DNA of 64,000 nt from Serratia sp. PL17 (GTDB lineage: Bacteria > Pseudomonadota > Gammaproteobacteria > Enterobacterales > Enterobacteriaceae): contig NZ_JAFIBY010000002.1 of the NCBI RefSeq assembly GCF_017832355.1, positions 310,001 to 374,000 on the forward strand, read 5' to 3'. The translations under genes and the position numbers were made by a program. Below, in pieces: positions 34,156-42,171 of this stretch (positions within the stretch are counted from its first letter, which is position 1; every line of letters starts with the position of its first letter). The notes below the pieces were generated by a model. It worked only from the letters and a program-made list of their open reading frames with translations. It was not told the DNA's origin and ran no database searches.

Positions 34156-34717
34156 CCGCCTTTGGCAGCGCGCGCCAGCCGGCTATCAACCTGGGGTAAC
34201 CCTGAGCCGCCTGGCAAACAACCTGCAGCCTTATGCCTGTGAGCGTCTGTCGCCCTGTTTGCTGCGCCTGACCTTGCCGCAGGGGCCGGTGATCGACATC
34301 AGCGAACAGGTTAGCGCGTTGTTTATGGCGCATATCGTCAGCCACCGTTTTCTGTTGCAGGGTGATTGCACGCTGAAGGCGCCGCTGACGCTACGTATCA
34401 CCGCAGGGGGTTGGCTACGTCGACGCGGCGTGGTGTACCGCACCCGCCGAGAAGATGCCGTGGCGCAACAGGTGATTGCTGCCCTGCAGCGTTATCCGCA
34501 AATAGGTCAAACGCTGGAACAGCTTGATTTTCGTCGTATTCAACTGACGGCGGTCGCTGGCCGTTGGCGGTTGGAGATCGAGCATTTTGCCGCTTCGGAA
34601 GTGGTCAGCCGGTTGCCGGCAGGTCGCCGCTATCTGCGGCTGGAGCCGGAACAGCGGCGGCTGCTGTTGAGCAGTTTGCTGATGATGGGCCAATTGATGG
34701 AGAAACTGGATGAGTAG
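34130..34717 (+). CDS. Unrecognised 195-residue protein of the moa-like operon
   Basis: The start is TTG at 34130 with a GAGGAGG site seven bases upstream and an overlap with the permease stop; no ATG gives a comparable N-terminus. The protein is basic and soluble, rich in Arg (WLRRRGVVYRTRREDAVAQQ, LPAGRRYLRLEPEQRRLL). It has strands suggesting a compact beta domain followed by helices. There is no signal peptide, no Cys cluster and no nucleotide motif. It may belong to the DUF3156 group, but I cannot confirm that. Tight coupling to permease and SDR genes ties it to the same catabolic task, perhaps as an accessory or regulatory protein. Confidence 0.65.
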   Translation: MIGLLPSLNRLWQRAPAGYQPGVTLSRLANNLQPYACERLSPCLLRLTLPQGPVIDISEQVSALFMAHIVSHRFLLQGDCTLKAPLTLRITAGGWLRRRGVVYRTRREDAVAQQVIAALQRYPQIGQTLEQLDFRRIQLTAVAGRWRLEIEHFAASEVVSRLPAGRRYLRLEPEQRRLLLSSLLMMGQLMEKLDE

Positions 34718-35492
34718 AGTCGTAGTGATTACCGGTGGTGGCACTGGTGTTGGCGCCGCCTGTGCCCGATTGCTGGCGGGCAACGGCGACCGCGTGTTCA
34801 TCATCGGCCGTCGTCGTGAACCCCTGATGGCGCTGGCAGACGACATTGGCGCACAGGCTTTAGTGGGCGACGCGTCCAGCGGGGACTGTTGGAAAACCGT
34901 GCTGCTGCCGGCCATTTTGCAGCAGGCTGGGCGCATCGACTGCCTGATAGGAAGCGCGGGCGGCATGGGGTTGGGGCGCATTACCGAGATGAGCGATGAC
35001 CACTGGCGCCACGCGTTGGACAGCAATCTCAATAGTGCGTTTGCCAGTGCCCGTGCTTGCCTGCCGGAGCTGGTTAAAACCGGCGGTAATCTGTTGTTTG
35101 TCGCGTCTATCGCCTCGCTGGCCGCCGGGCCGGAGGTCTGCGGCTATGTCACCGCCAAACACGCCTTGATCGGGCTGATGCGATCCATCGCCCGCGATTA
35201 TGGCCCACAAGGTGTGCGTGCCAATGCCGTCTGCCCGGGGTGGGTCACGACACCGATGGCGGATGAAGAAATGCAGCCGTTAATGGCAGCGCACCAACTT
35301 ACGCTGGAACAGGCCTACCAGCATGTCTGCCGTGACGTGCCGCTGCGCCGCCCGGCCAGCGCCGAAGAAATTGCCGGCATCTGTCGTTTTCTCTGTTCGG
35401 CGGAAGCGTCAATCATCACCGGCGCGGCGCTTGTGGCGGACGGCGGTTCAACCATTGTTGACGTACCGACATTGGCTTTCACTTCTCTTTAA
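34710..35492 (+). CDS. SDR-family oxidoreductase (MoaE-like)
   Basis: A 260-residue classical short-chain dehydrogenase. The cofactor motif TGGGTGVGAACAR is at the N-terminus, NAG-type LIGSAGGMGLG in the middle, and the catalytic YVTAKHA (Tyr-Lys) near residue 150 with Ser in VASIASLAAG. It overlaps the preceding gene by eight bases. The Klebsiella moa operon carries an SDR next to moaF, matching this order. The substrate, possibly an aromatic alcohol or ketone derived from an amine, is unknown. Confidence 0.85.
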   Translation: MSRVVVITGGGTGVGAACARLLAGNGDRVFIIGRRREPLMALADDIGAQALVGDASSGDCWKTVLLPAILQQAGRIDCLIGSAGGMGLGRITEMSDDHWRHALDSNLNSAFASARACLPELVKTGGNLLFVASIASLAAGPEVCGYVTAKHALIGLMRSIARDYGPQGVRANAVCPGWVTTPMADEEMQPLMAAHQLTLEQAYQHVCRDVPLRRPASAEEIAGICRFLCSAEASIITGAALVADGGSTIVDVPTLAFTSL

Positions 35493-35502
35493 GGAGCATC
35501 AA

Positions 35503-36300
35503 ATGAGTTCAGAAGCGGTATTTATTCAGGTTGGCGCGTTGGCGGAAGGTTTTGCCCCACACAGCAATACGCTGGAGCAACAGCACGGATTGAGCGGCAG
35601 CACGTTGGTATTGCGCTTTACCGACGGGGAAATGCTGAGCTGTCATTTTGTGGACGAGCAGACGCTGAGCTGGGGCGAGTACCGGGGCATTGCTTATCGG
35701 GCTACCAGCATTCGTCCCGGCATTTTGTTTATCGATTTTCTCGATCCCGCACAGGATAACGCCAGTATCACGCTGGTGTGCGATCGCAACCAGGGCAATT
35801 TTACTGCGGTGTACGGCCAGTTGCCGAATGAGGAGCAAACCCGTCTGGATGCCTTCAGCCGCGTTGAGCAGGGGCTGCCGTTAACGGCGGTCAACGTCGA
35901 GTTCCAATTTGGCACCTTGGATGATGCCAAGGTTACGCCGCCGCATTTCACCGACGAGTTGATCGGTATGCGCAATATGTACACCTATAGCCCGACAGAA
36001 CGTTACGAACATATCTACCTGAACGACAATTTCTACGCCTGGCAGTGTCTGGACGGTGTGGAGAAAGGGTTGGCGGATGTCGATCGCTGCCACTACGTGA
36101 AAGTGGCTGAAAAACTCTACTTGTTCGTCTGGCGCGAGAAAATCGTACCAACGTTAGGGGTGGTAATGATCGATCTGCAAGGGATGCGAACTGACGGCAA
36201 GATCCTCGGTTATCAGGGCAGCGATTTCAGTGCGCTAAGCAATTTTGCGGTGGGTGCCCATGCGCAAGTGCTCAATACGACCCGCCATCCACGGGGATAA
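35503..36300 (+). CDS. moaF: MoaF-like protein of the monoamine operon
   Basis: A 265-residue protein with the two-part MoaF layout: an N-terminal domain with GSTLVLRFTDGEMLSCHF and SWGEYRGIAYRATSIRPGIL, and a C-terminal domain starting near TDELIGMRNMYTYSPTERYEH. The predicted beta-rich repeats suggest a lipocalin-like ligand-binding fold. In Klebsiella moaF belongs to the tyramine-regulated operon and is unrelated to molybdopterin genes of the same name. No catalytic residues are evident. The start at 35503 has an AAGGAG site 10 bases after the SDR stop. Ligand binding to an amine or aldehyde is a reasonable guess only. Confidence 0.82.
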   Translation: MSSEAVFIQVGALAEGFAPHSNTLEQQHGLSGSTLVLRFTDGEMLSCHFVDEQTLSWGEYRGIAYRATSIRPGILFIDFLDPAQDNASITLVCDRNQGNFTAVYGQLPNEEQTRLDAFSRVEQGLPLTAVNVEFQFGTLDDAKVTPPHFTDELIGMRNMYTYSPTERYEHIYLNDNFYAWQCLDGVEKGLADVDRCHYVKVAEKLYLFVWREKIVPTLGVVMIDLQGMRTDGKILGYQGSDFSALSNFAVGAHAQVLNTTRHPRG

Positions 36301-36304
36301 GCCG

Positions 36305-37096
36305 ATGAAGACGACGTATGCGGACGATGCCTTCAGCGGCAAGGTCGTGCTGGTAACCGGCGGTGCACAGGGCATTGGGCTGGCGATTGTCAGCGCTTTT
36401 GCCCAGTTGGGTGCGACGGTAGTGATGGCGGATCTGCAGCGACAAAAGGCACAAGCAGCGGCTGAGACGCTACAACAGCAGGGCTGGCAGGTGCAGGCGA
36501 TGGCCTGCGATTTGGCGGACCCTGGGCAGATTGCAGAATGGGTGGCGGCAGTGGGGCAACGTTATCAGCGGCTGGACGTCGTGATCCACAATGCGGCGTA
36601 TTTCCCGCTGACGCCGTTTGCCGAAATCGATGCTGAGCTGTTGCAACGCACGCTGAGCGTCAATCTGATGGCGCCGTTCTTTCTTGCGCAGGCGGCGTTA
36701 CCCTGGATGCAGCGCCAGGGCGGCGGTAGCATTCTGGTGACCTCATCGGTGACGGGCCCACGGGTGGCTTATCCGGGGTTGGCGCACTATGCCGCCTCCA
36801 AGGCCGGGGTTAACGGTTTTATTCGCGCGGCAGCGCTGGAGCTGGCAGAGGCAGGCGTGCGGGTTAACGGCGTGGAGCCGGGGATGATCCGCACACCGGC
36901 GATGGCCAACCTGGGCGGTGCCACGGTCAATCAGGCCATTGCCGCCGCAGTGCCACTCGGGCGGCTGGGGGAACCTGAAGACATTGCTGCGGCGATGGTG
37001 TTCCTGGCCTCACCGGCGGCGGCCTATATTACCGGGCAGACGCTGGTGGTGGATGGCGGCGCATTATTACCCGAGGCCCATCCTCTTCTTGCCTGA
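36305..37096 (+). CDS. SDR-family oxidoreductase, second of the moa-like operon
   Basis: A 263-residue short-chain dehydrogenase with TGGAQGIGLAIVSAF, the NAG motif HNAAYFPL, catalytic Ser in VTSSVTGP and YAASKAG. It starts four bases after the moaF stop and so is the fifth gene of the operon. It differs clearly from the SDR at 34710, which implies two successive oxidations or reductions. The stop codon TGA lies inside a sequence that matches the ERIC left arm, so the last residues may have been altered by a repeat insertion. Confidence 0.83.
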   Translation: MKTTYADDAFSGKVVLVTGGAQGIGLAIVSAFAQLGATVVMADLQRQKAQAAAETLQQQGWQVQAMACDLADPGQIAEWVAAVGQRYQRLDVVIHNAAYFPLTPFAEIDAELLQRTLSVNLMAPFFLAQAALPWMQRQGGGSILVTSSVTGPRVAYPGLAHYAASKAGVNGFIRAAALELAEAGVRVNGVEPGMIRTPAMANLGGATVNQAIAAAVPLGRLGEPEDIAAAMVFLASPAAAYITGQTLVVDGGALLPEAHPLLA

Positions 37097-37130
37097 AGTT
37101 GCAGCGTTGTTGGCTGCCTACGCTCACCGC
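37095..37130. repeat. ERIC left-arm fragment
   Basis: GAAGTTGCAGCGTTGTTGGC, then TGCCTACGCTCACC, matches the left 36 or so bases of ERIC, after which similarity ends. It overlaps the stop codon of the SDR gene. Confidence 0.5.
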
Positions 37131-37160
37131 AGGGGGCGAATATATTCGGACCGGCTAACA

Positions 37161-37185
37161 GGGCGCAGCACGCAGCGCCCCTACC
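37161..37185. repeat. GTAGGGG-type palindromic repeat, copy 2
   Basis: GGGCGC-AGCACGCA-GCGCCCCTAC is in the reverse orientation to copy 1. It lies between the convergent SDR and hpaR genes and may help terminate either transcript. Confidence 0.6.
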
Positions 37186-37233
37186 GCCCGCCAAGCGGCA
37201 ACGCCAATTCATTGAGGATGAGAGCCGGGAGGA

Positions 37234-37686
37234 TCATTTCTTTGTGGGATGGGCGGTTACGTTGGCGGGCAATTTATCCCCCAGAGTGATCAGCTCGTCC
37301 AGCAGTGCCATTAGTTGGTCCATCTTCTGCTGCGAGAATGCGGCTTCGATCTCACCGTACCCCTGTTCGACCTGATGACGTGCCACCTCATACAATTCCT
37401 GACCTTGCTGGGTCAGTGAAACGTAGAGCTTGCGCTGATCGTTAACCGGTTTCAGGCGGAAAATCAGCTTATCGCGCTCCATACGCGACAAGATGCCGGT
37501 CAGGCTGGGACGCAAGATACAGGTTTCCGCCGCCAGTTCATGGAACTCAATGGAGCGGCTATTGGCCAGCACGCGAATGATGCGCCACTGCTGTTCCGTC
37601 AGATTATGGCTTTTCAGGATTGGGCGGAAAAACCCCATGGCGGTTTCACGTGCCTGCAGCAGGGCAATAGTTAAGGATTCATGCAT
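37234..37686 (-). CDS. hpaR: HpaR, MarR-family repressor of the hpa operon
   Basis: A 150-residue MarR protein that aligns with E. coli W HpaR from MHESLTIALLQARETAM onward. The winged HTH is near residues 50-95 (CILRPSLTGILSRMERD and LKPVNDQRKLYVSLT). HpaR represses the meta-cleavage operon until 4-HPA or its hydroxylated product binds. I use the ATG at 37686; a TTG seven codons upstream is possible but lies outside the homology. It is divergent from hpaG1, with an 18-base operator near the hpaG1 transcription start. Confidence 0.92.
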   Translation of the reverse strand: MHESLTIALLQARETAMGFFRPILKSHNLTEQQWRIIRVLANSRSIEFHELAAETCILRPSLTGILSRMERDKLIFRLKPVNDQRKLYVSLTQQGQELYEVARHQVEQGYGEIEAAFSQQKMDQLMALLDELITLGDKLPANVTAHPTKK

Positions 37687-37891
37687 AGGTTTAGCCTTTG
37701 CTATCAAGGTGTTTGTTATTCCGGCACCGATCGCAGAGAACGCAATGTACTGCCTGGATTTATTAATAACTTAATAGTAGCCAAGTTTACCTTACCGGAT
37801 AAAGCGAAAACGTACCTGTGGGTGGAAAAATCGCCTAAAAATGATTAATGCGTTGAATAATCACGCTAATGTTCACTGATTGTGAATATTT

Positions 37892-37907
37892 TGTTATCAC
37901 GATCACA
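37892..37907 (+). promoter_or_regulatory. CRP-like site upstream of hpaG1
   Basis: TGTTATCACGATCACA matches TGTGA-N6-TCACA at nine of ten conserved positions. It is centred about 57 bases before the predicted transcription start. CRP activation of the equivalent E. coli promoter is established; here it is inferred. Confidence 0.6.
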
Positions 37908-37923
37908 AATCAACCCTCCCGCG

Positions 37924-37973
37924 TTGCGTAAAAGCTGAACAGCGTATAAAAGTAATCATTAACATATTAATGA
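37924..37973 (+). promoter_or_regulatory. hpaG1 promoter with HpaR operator
   Basis: TTGCGT (37924-37929) and TATAAA (37945-37950) form a short-spaced (15-base) promoter. TCATTAA-CATA-TTAATGA (37956-37973) follows at once, over the expected start point. This is the place for a MarR-type repressor, and hpaR is the divergent gene. Confidence 0.65.
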
Positions 37974-38011
37974 ATGCCGGTTGTCATGTTCTGTCATTGA
38001 AAGGAGTTTGC

Positions 38012-38644
38012 ATGAAAGGCACCGTATTTTCCGTCGCGCTAAACCACCGCAGCCAAATTGACGCCTGGGATCAGGCATTCCATGAGCTACCTTATAAAAC
38101 CCCGCCGAAGACCCCGGTGTGGTTTATCAAGCCGCGTAATACCCACCTCGCCAACGGCGGGGCGATCCCGTTTCCTGCCGGTGAACAGGTACAGAGCGGC
38201 GCAACCTTGGCGGTAGTGATCGGCGACACCGCGCGTAAGGTGCCGGCCGAGCGTGTGGCTGATTATCTGGCCGGTTATGCCCTGGCCAATGACATCAGCC
38301 TGCCGGAAAGCAGCTTCTATCGGCCGGCAATCAAAGCGAAATGCCGCGACGGCTTTTGTCCGTTAGGCGATATCGGCCAGTTGGCGACCTCGGCAAAGCT
38401 GGAAATCATCACCGAAATCAATGGCGTGGAGCGGGATCGTTGGTCAACGGCCGATCTGGTGCGTTCGGTGCCGGAGCTGATTGCGGCCATCAGCGATTTT
38501 ATTACCTTGCAGCCGGGTGACGCGGTATTGATCGGCACACCACACCAACGTGTGGAGATCATGCCGGGGGATGAAGTCAGGGTACGCGCAGCCGGCCTGC
38601 CGACCTTGACCAACCCTGTGACGCAGGCAGGAGAAGCATCATGA
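38012..38644 (+). CDS. hpaG1: HpaG1, N-terminal half of HpaG (HHDD isomerase/OPET decarboxylase)
   Basis: A 210-residue fumarylacetoacetate-hydrolase-fold protein equal to the first half of E. coli HpaG (429 residues, one fused chain). In E. coli the two halves together convert 5-oxo-pent-3-ene-1,2,5-tricarboxylate to 2-hydroxyhepta-2,4-diene-1,7-dioate and then to its oxo form. Here the halves are separate genes, overlapping by four bases. The start at 38012 has a strong AAGGAG site. The motif DISLPESSFYRP and a metal-binding-like GDAVLIGTPH segment are present. It is the first gene of the hpa meta operon. Confidence 0.9.
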   Translation: MKGTVFSVALNHRSQIDAWDQAFHELPYKTPPKTPVWFIKPRNTHLANGGAIPFPAGEQVQSGATLAVVIGDTARKVPAERVADYLAGYALANDISLPESSFYRPAIKAKCRDGFCPLGDIGQLATSAKLEIITEINGVERDRWSTADLVRSVPELIAAISDFITLQPGDAVLIGTPHQRVEIMPGDEVRVRAAGLPTLTNPVTQAGEAS

Positions 38645-39405
38645 GACACGCCCGTATTCGCCATCACGGCAAAATTGTTAACGTCAGCGTCGATGAACAA
38701 TTACGCGTTACCCTGCCGGACGGCAGCGTTCTGAACGAGCTGGAGGCCGAGTGGTTGCCGCCTGCACAGGGCACGGTGTTCGCGCTGGGTCTGAACTACG
38801 CCGATCACGCCAGCGAGCTGGAGTTCAAGGCACCGGAAGAACCCTTGGTGTTCCTGAAAGCGCCAAACACCCTGACCGGGCACCGCCAGGTGTCGGTGCG
38901 CCCGGCTGACGTCGAGTATATGCACTACGAAGCCGAGCTGGTGGCGGTGATCGGCAAGACTGCGCGCAATGTCAGCCGTGAAAACGCCATGGACTATGTC
39001 GCGGGTTACACCCTGTGCAACGACTACGCCATTCGCGATTACCTGGAAAACTACTACCGCCCGAATCTGCGGGTAAAAAGCCGCGACACGTTGACGCCGA
39101 TTGGGCCGTACATCGTGGATCGTGACGATATTGCCGATCCGCACCGCCTGGCGCTCAGCACCTACGTCAACGGCGAGCTGCGCCAGCGCGGCAGCACCGC
39201 CGATATGATTTTCGATATTCCGTACCTGATCAGTTACCTGAGCGAATTTATGACGCTGCAGCCGGGCGACATGATCGCCACCGGCACGCCGAAAGGGCTG
39301 GCTGACGTGCTGCCGGGTGACGAAGTGGTGGTGGAGATCGAGGGCATTGGCCGTTTGGTTAACCACATCATCAGTGAAAAAGATTACGAGGAAAGCCTGC
39401 GATGA
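38641..39405 (+). CDS. hpaG2: HpaG2, C-terminal half of HpaG (decarboxylase/isomerase)
   Basis: A 254-residue FAH-fold protein, the second half of HpaG. Family landmarks are ALGLNYADHASELE, EAELVAVIGKTARNV, the metal region YTLCNDYAIRDYLE and LQPGDMIATGTPKGLADV. It overlaps hpaG1 and hpaE by four bases each (ATGA), so the three are translationally coupled. The pair probably forms a heteromer that performs the decarboxylation and isomerisation of the 4-HPA pathway. Related MhpD- or FAH-type functions outside the operon are unlikely. Confidence 0.9.
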   Translation: MRHARIRHHGKIVNVSVDEQLRVTLPDGSVLNELEAEWLPPAQGTVFALGLNYADHASELEFKAPEEPLVFLKAPNTLTGHRQVSVRPADVEYMHYEAELVAVIGKTARNVSRENAMDYVAGYTLCNDYAIRDYLENYYRPNLRVKSRDTLTPIGPYIVDRDDIADPHRLALSTYVNGELRQRGSTADMIFDIPYLISYLSEFMTLQPGDMIATGTPKGLADVLPGDEVVVEIEGIGRLVNHIISEKDYEESLR

Positions 39406-40856
39406 AAACCATCAACCATTGGATTAACGGTAAGAATGTAGCCAGCAAAGCGTATTTCACCACCACCAACCCGGCCAACGGCGAGGTGCTGGCAGAAGTG
39501 GCGTCTGGCGGGCAGTTGGAGATCGATCAGGCGGTGGCCGCCGCCAAAGAGGCTTTTCCGAAATGGGCCAATACGCCAATGAAAGAGCGCGCACGCCTGA
39601 TGCGTCGCTTGGGTGAATTGATCGACGAGAATGTCCCGCAGATAGCGGAGATGGAAACCGCCGATACCGGTCTGCCTATCCACCAAACCAAAAACGTGTT
39701 GATTCCACGCGCATCGCACAACTTTGAGTTTTTCGCCGAGATCTGCCAGCAGATGAATGGTCGCACCTATCCGGTGGACGACAAGATGCTCAACTACACG
39801 TTGATCCAGCCGGTGGGGGTGTGTGCGCTTGTTTCGCCGTGGAACGTGCCATTCATGACGGCCACCTGGAAAACTGCGCCCTGCCTGGCATTGGGCAACA
39901 CCGCAGTGCTGAAAATGTCCGAGCTGTCGCCGCTGACCGCCGATCGTCTGGGGGAACTGGCGCTGGAAGCGGGCATCCCGGCCGGGGTGCTCAATGTGGT
40001 GCAGGGCTACGGTGCGACTGCCGGGGATGCCTTGGTACGCCATAAAGATGTGCGTGCCGTGTCCTTTACCGGCGGTACCGCCACCGGTCGACGCATTATT
40101 GAAAGCGCAGGGCTGAAGAAGTTTTCCATGGAGCTGGGCGGCAAGTCGCCGGTGCTGATTTTTGAAGATGCGGACATCGAACGTGCCCTGGATGCTGCGC
40201 TGTTTACCATTTTCTCGATCAATGGTGAACGCTGCACGGCCGGTTCGCGCATCTTCATTCAAGAGAGCATTTATCCGGAATTCGTCAAACGCTTCGCCGA
40301 GCGTGCCAACCGCCTGCGCGTGGGTGATCCGCAGGATCCCAACACCCAGGTGGGGGCGCTGATCAGCCCGCAGCACTGGGAAAAAGTCTCTGGCTATATT
40401 CGCCTTGGGCTGGAAGAGGGCGCCACCCTGCTGGCAGGCGGCCCGGACAAACCGGCTGGCTTGAGCCACGGCAACTTCCTGCGCCCGACGGTGCTGGCTG
40501 ATGTCGATAACCGTATGCGCATCGCGCAGGAGGAGATTTTTGGGCCAGTGGCCTGCCTGCTGCCGTTCAAATCAGAAGAAGACGGCCTGCGTATGGCCAA
40601 CGACGTGGAGTACGGCCTGGCGTCGTATATCTGGACGCAGGATGTGAGCAAGGTGCTGCGTCTGGCCCGCAATATTGAAGCGGGTATGGTTTTCGTTAAC
40701 ACCCAAAACGTACGTGATTTGCGCCAGCCCTTTGGCGGCGTGAAATCGTCCGGCACCGGCCGAGAAGGCGGGGAATACAGCTTCGAAGTGTTCGCCGAGA
40801 TGAAGAACGTGTGTATTTCCATGGGTGATCACCCGATCCCACGTTGGGGCGTTTAA
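39402..40856 (+). CDS. hpaE: HpaE, 5-carboxymethyl-2-hydroxymuconate semialdehyde dehydrogenase
   Basis: A 484-residue NAD-dependent aldehyde dehydrogenase. The catalytic Cys is in FSINGERCTAGSRIF, the Glu in SMELGGKSPVLIF, and the oxyanion Asn in VSPWNVPFMTATWK. It oxidises the ring-cleavage product of homoprotocatechuate to the tricarboxylic acid. E. coli HpaE is 488 residues. It starts inside the hpaG2 stop and precedes hpaD by 51 bases. Confidence 0.93.
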   Translation: MKTINHWINGKNVASKAYFTTTNPANGEVLAEVASGGQLEIDQAVAAAKEAFPKWANTPMKERARLMRRLGELIDENVPQIAEMETADTGLPIHQTKNVLIPRASHNFEFFAEICQQMNGRTYPVDDKMLNYTLIQPVGVCALVSPWNVPFMTATWKTAPCLALGNTAVLKMSELSPLTADRLGELALEAGIPAGVLNVVQGYGATAGDALVRHKDVRAVSFTGGTATGRRIIESAGLKKFSMELGGKSPVLIFEDADIERALDAALFTIFSINGERCTAGSRIFIQESIYPEFVKRFAERANRLRVGDPQDPNTQVGALISPQHWEKVSGYIRLGLEEGATLLAGGPDKPAGLSHGNFLRPTVLADVDNRMRIAQEEIFGPVACLLPFKSEEDGLRMANDVEYGLASYIWTQDVSKVLRLARNIEAGMVFVNTQNVRDLRQPFGGVKSSGTGREGGEYSFEVFAEMKNVCISMGDHPIPRWGV

Positions 40857-40907
40857 GTCCGCACCGGCACTGTTTCACGGAATCATTTTTGTTTCATGTG
40901 AGGTTGT

Positions 40908-41765
40908 ATGGGTAAGTTAGCGTTAGCCGCCAAGATTACACATGTTCCATCGATGTATCTGTCGGAAATTCCTGGAAAAAACTTTGGTTGCCGCCAGTCG
41001 GCGATCGACGGCCACAAAGAGATCAGCGCGCGCTGCCGTGAAATGGGCGTCGACACCATTATTGTGTTCGACACCCACTGGCTGGTGAACAGCGCTTATC
41101 ACATCAATTGCAGCCCGCACTTCGAGGGGCTCTATACCAGTAATGAACTGCCGCACTTCATCCGCGACATGACCTACGAATACGAAGGTAATCCTCCGTT
41201 GGGTCAGTTGATTGCCGCCGAAGCCTGCGCACTCGGAGTGCGCGCCAAAGCGCATGAGATCCCAAGCCTGAAGCTGGAATACGGCACGCTGGTGCCGATG
41301 CGCTACATGAACAGCGATAAGCATTTCAAGGTGATATCGATCTCTGCGTTCTGCACCGTGCATGACTTTGCCGATAGCCGCCGTTTGGGTGAAGCGATCA
41401 AAACCGCGATTGATAAATACGATGGCACGGTGGCGGTACTGGCCAGCGGGTCGCTTTCTCATCGTTTTATTGACGACCAGCGCGCTGAAGAAGGCATGAA
41501 CAGTTACACGCGTCAGTTCGACCAGCAAATGGACGAACGGGTCGTCAAGCTGTGGGAGGAAGGGCGCTTCCGCGAGTTTTGCGAAATGCTGCCGGAATAC
41601 GCCGATTACTGCTACGGCGAAGGCAACATGCATGACACCGTGATGCTGCTCGGCTTGCTGGGGTGGGATAAATATGACGGCAAGGTGGAGTTCATTACGC
41701 CGCTGTTCGCCAGTTCCGGCACCGGGCAGGTCAATGCCGTGTTCCCGCTGCCAGCCGAAGCCTGA
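40908..41765 (+). CDS. hpaD: HpaD, 3,4-dihydroxyphenylacetate 2,3-dioxygenase
   Basis: A 285-residue type II extradiol dioxygenase (E. coli HpaD 283). It opens the homoprotocatechuate ring next to the hydroxyls using a divalent metal. Landmarks include PSMYLSEIPGKNFGCRQSA, FDTHWLVNSAYHINCSPHFE near the metal-binding His and Glu, and the C-terminal GLLGWDKYDGKVEFITP. The ATG has a GTGAGGTTGT ribosome site. It sits in canonical order after hpaE and nine bases before hpaF. Confidence 0.93.
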   Translation: MGKLALAAKITHVPSMYLSEIPGKNFGCRQSAIDGHKEISARCREMGVDTIIVFDTHWLVNSAYHINCSPHFEGLYTSNELPHFIRDMTYEYEGNPPLGQLIAAEACALGVRAKAHEIPSLKLEYGTLVPMRYMNSDKHFKVISISAFCTVHDFADSRRLGEAIKTAIDKYDGTVAVLASGSLSHRFIDDQRAEEGMNSYTRQFDQQMDERVVKLWEEGRFREFCEMLPEYADYCYGEGNMHDTVMLLGLLGWDKYDGKVEFITPLFASSGTGQVNAVFPLPAEA

Positions 41766-41774
41766 GGAGTCGCC

Positions 41775-42161
41775 ATGCCCCATTTTTACGCTGAATGTAC
41801 CGACAATATCCGCCGTGAGGCGGATTTGCCCACGCTGTTCGCCAAGGTCAACCAGGCACTGGCGGACACCGGCATTTTCCCGTTGGCCGGGGTGCGCAGC
41901 CGCGCTATTTGGCTGGATACCTGGCAGATGGCTGACGGCAAGCAGGATTACGCCTTCGTACACATGACGCTGAAGATTGGTCATGGCCGCAGCCTGGAAA
42001 GTCGTGAACAGGTAGGGGAAATGTTGTTCGCGCTGATCACCGAGCACTTTGCTGCGCTGATGGCCAGCCGCTATTTGGCGCTGTCCTTCACCATGGAAGA
42101 GCTGGATCCGGTGTTGAACTACAAACAAAACAATGTCCACGCGCTATTCCGCAAAGAGTAA
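41775..42161 (+). CDS. hpaF: HpaF, 5-carboxymethyl-2-hydroxymuconate isomerase
   Basis: A 128-residue protein matching the tautomerase-fold CHMI (E. coli HpaF 126). The N-terminus after Met is Pro ([14 protein letters not shown]), the catalytic residue of the tautomerase superfamily. It also has [19 protein letters not shown] and a C-terminal KQNNVHALF. The enzyme isomerises the muconate product between HpaE and HpaG. The ribosome site (TGAGGAG) overlaps the hpaD stop. Confidence 0.93.
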   Translation: MPHFYAECTDNIRREADLPTLFAKVNQALADTGIFPLAGVRSRAIWLDTWQMADGKQDYAFVHMTLKIGHGRSLESREQVGEMLFALITEHFAALMASRYLALSFTMEELDPVLNYKQNNVHALFRKE

Positions 42162-42171
42162 GGGGCCGTCA

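Noticed and set aside
39384..40469. 361-codon open frame opposite hpaE
   Set aside because: Shadow of hpaE codon bias; no start signals and no domain.
40923..42140. 405-codon open frame opposite hpaD and hpaF
   Set aside because: It spans two real, well-conserved genes and their junction; no independent support.
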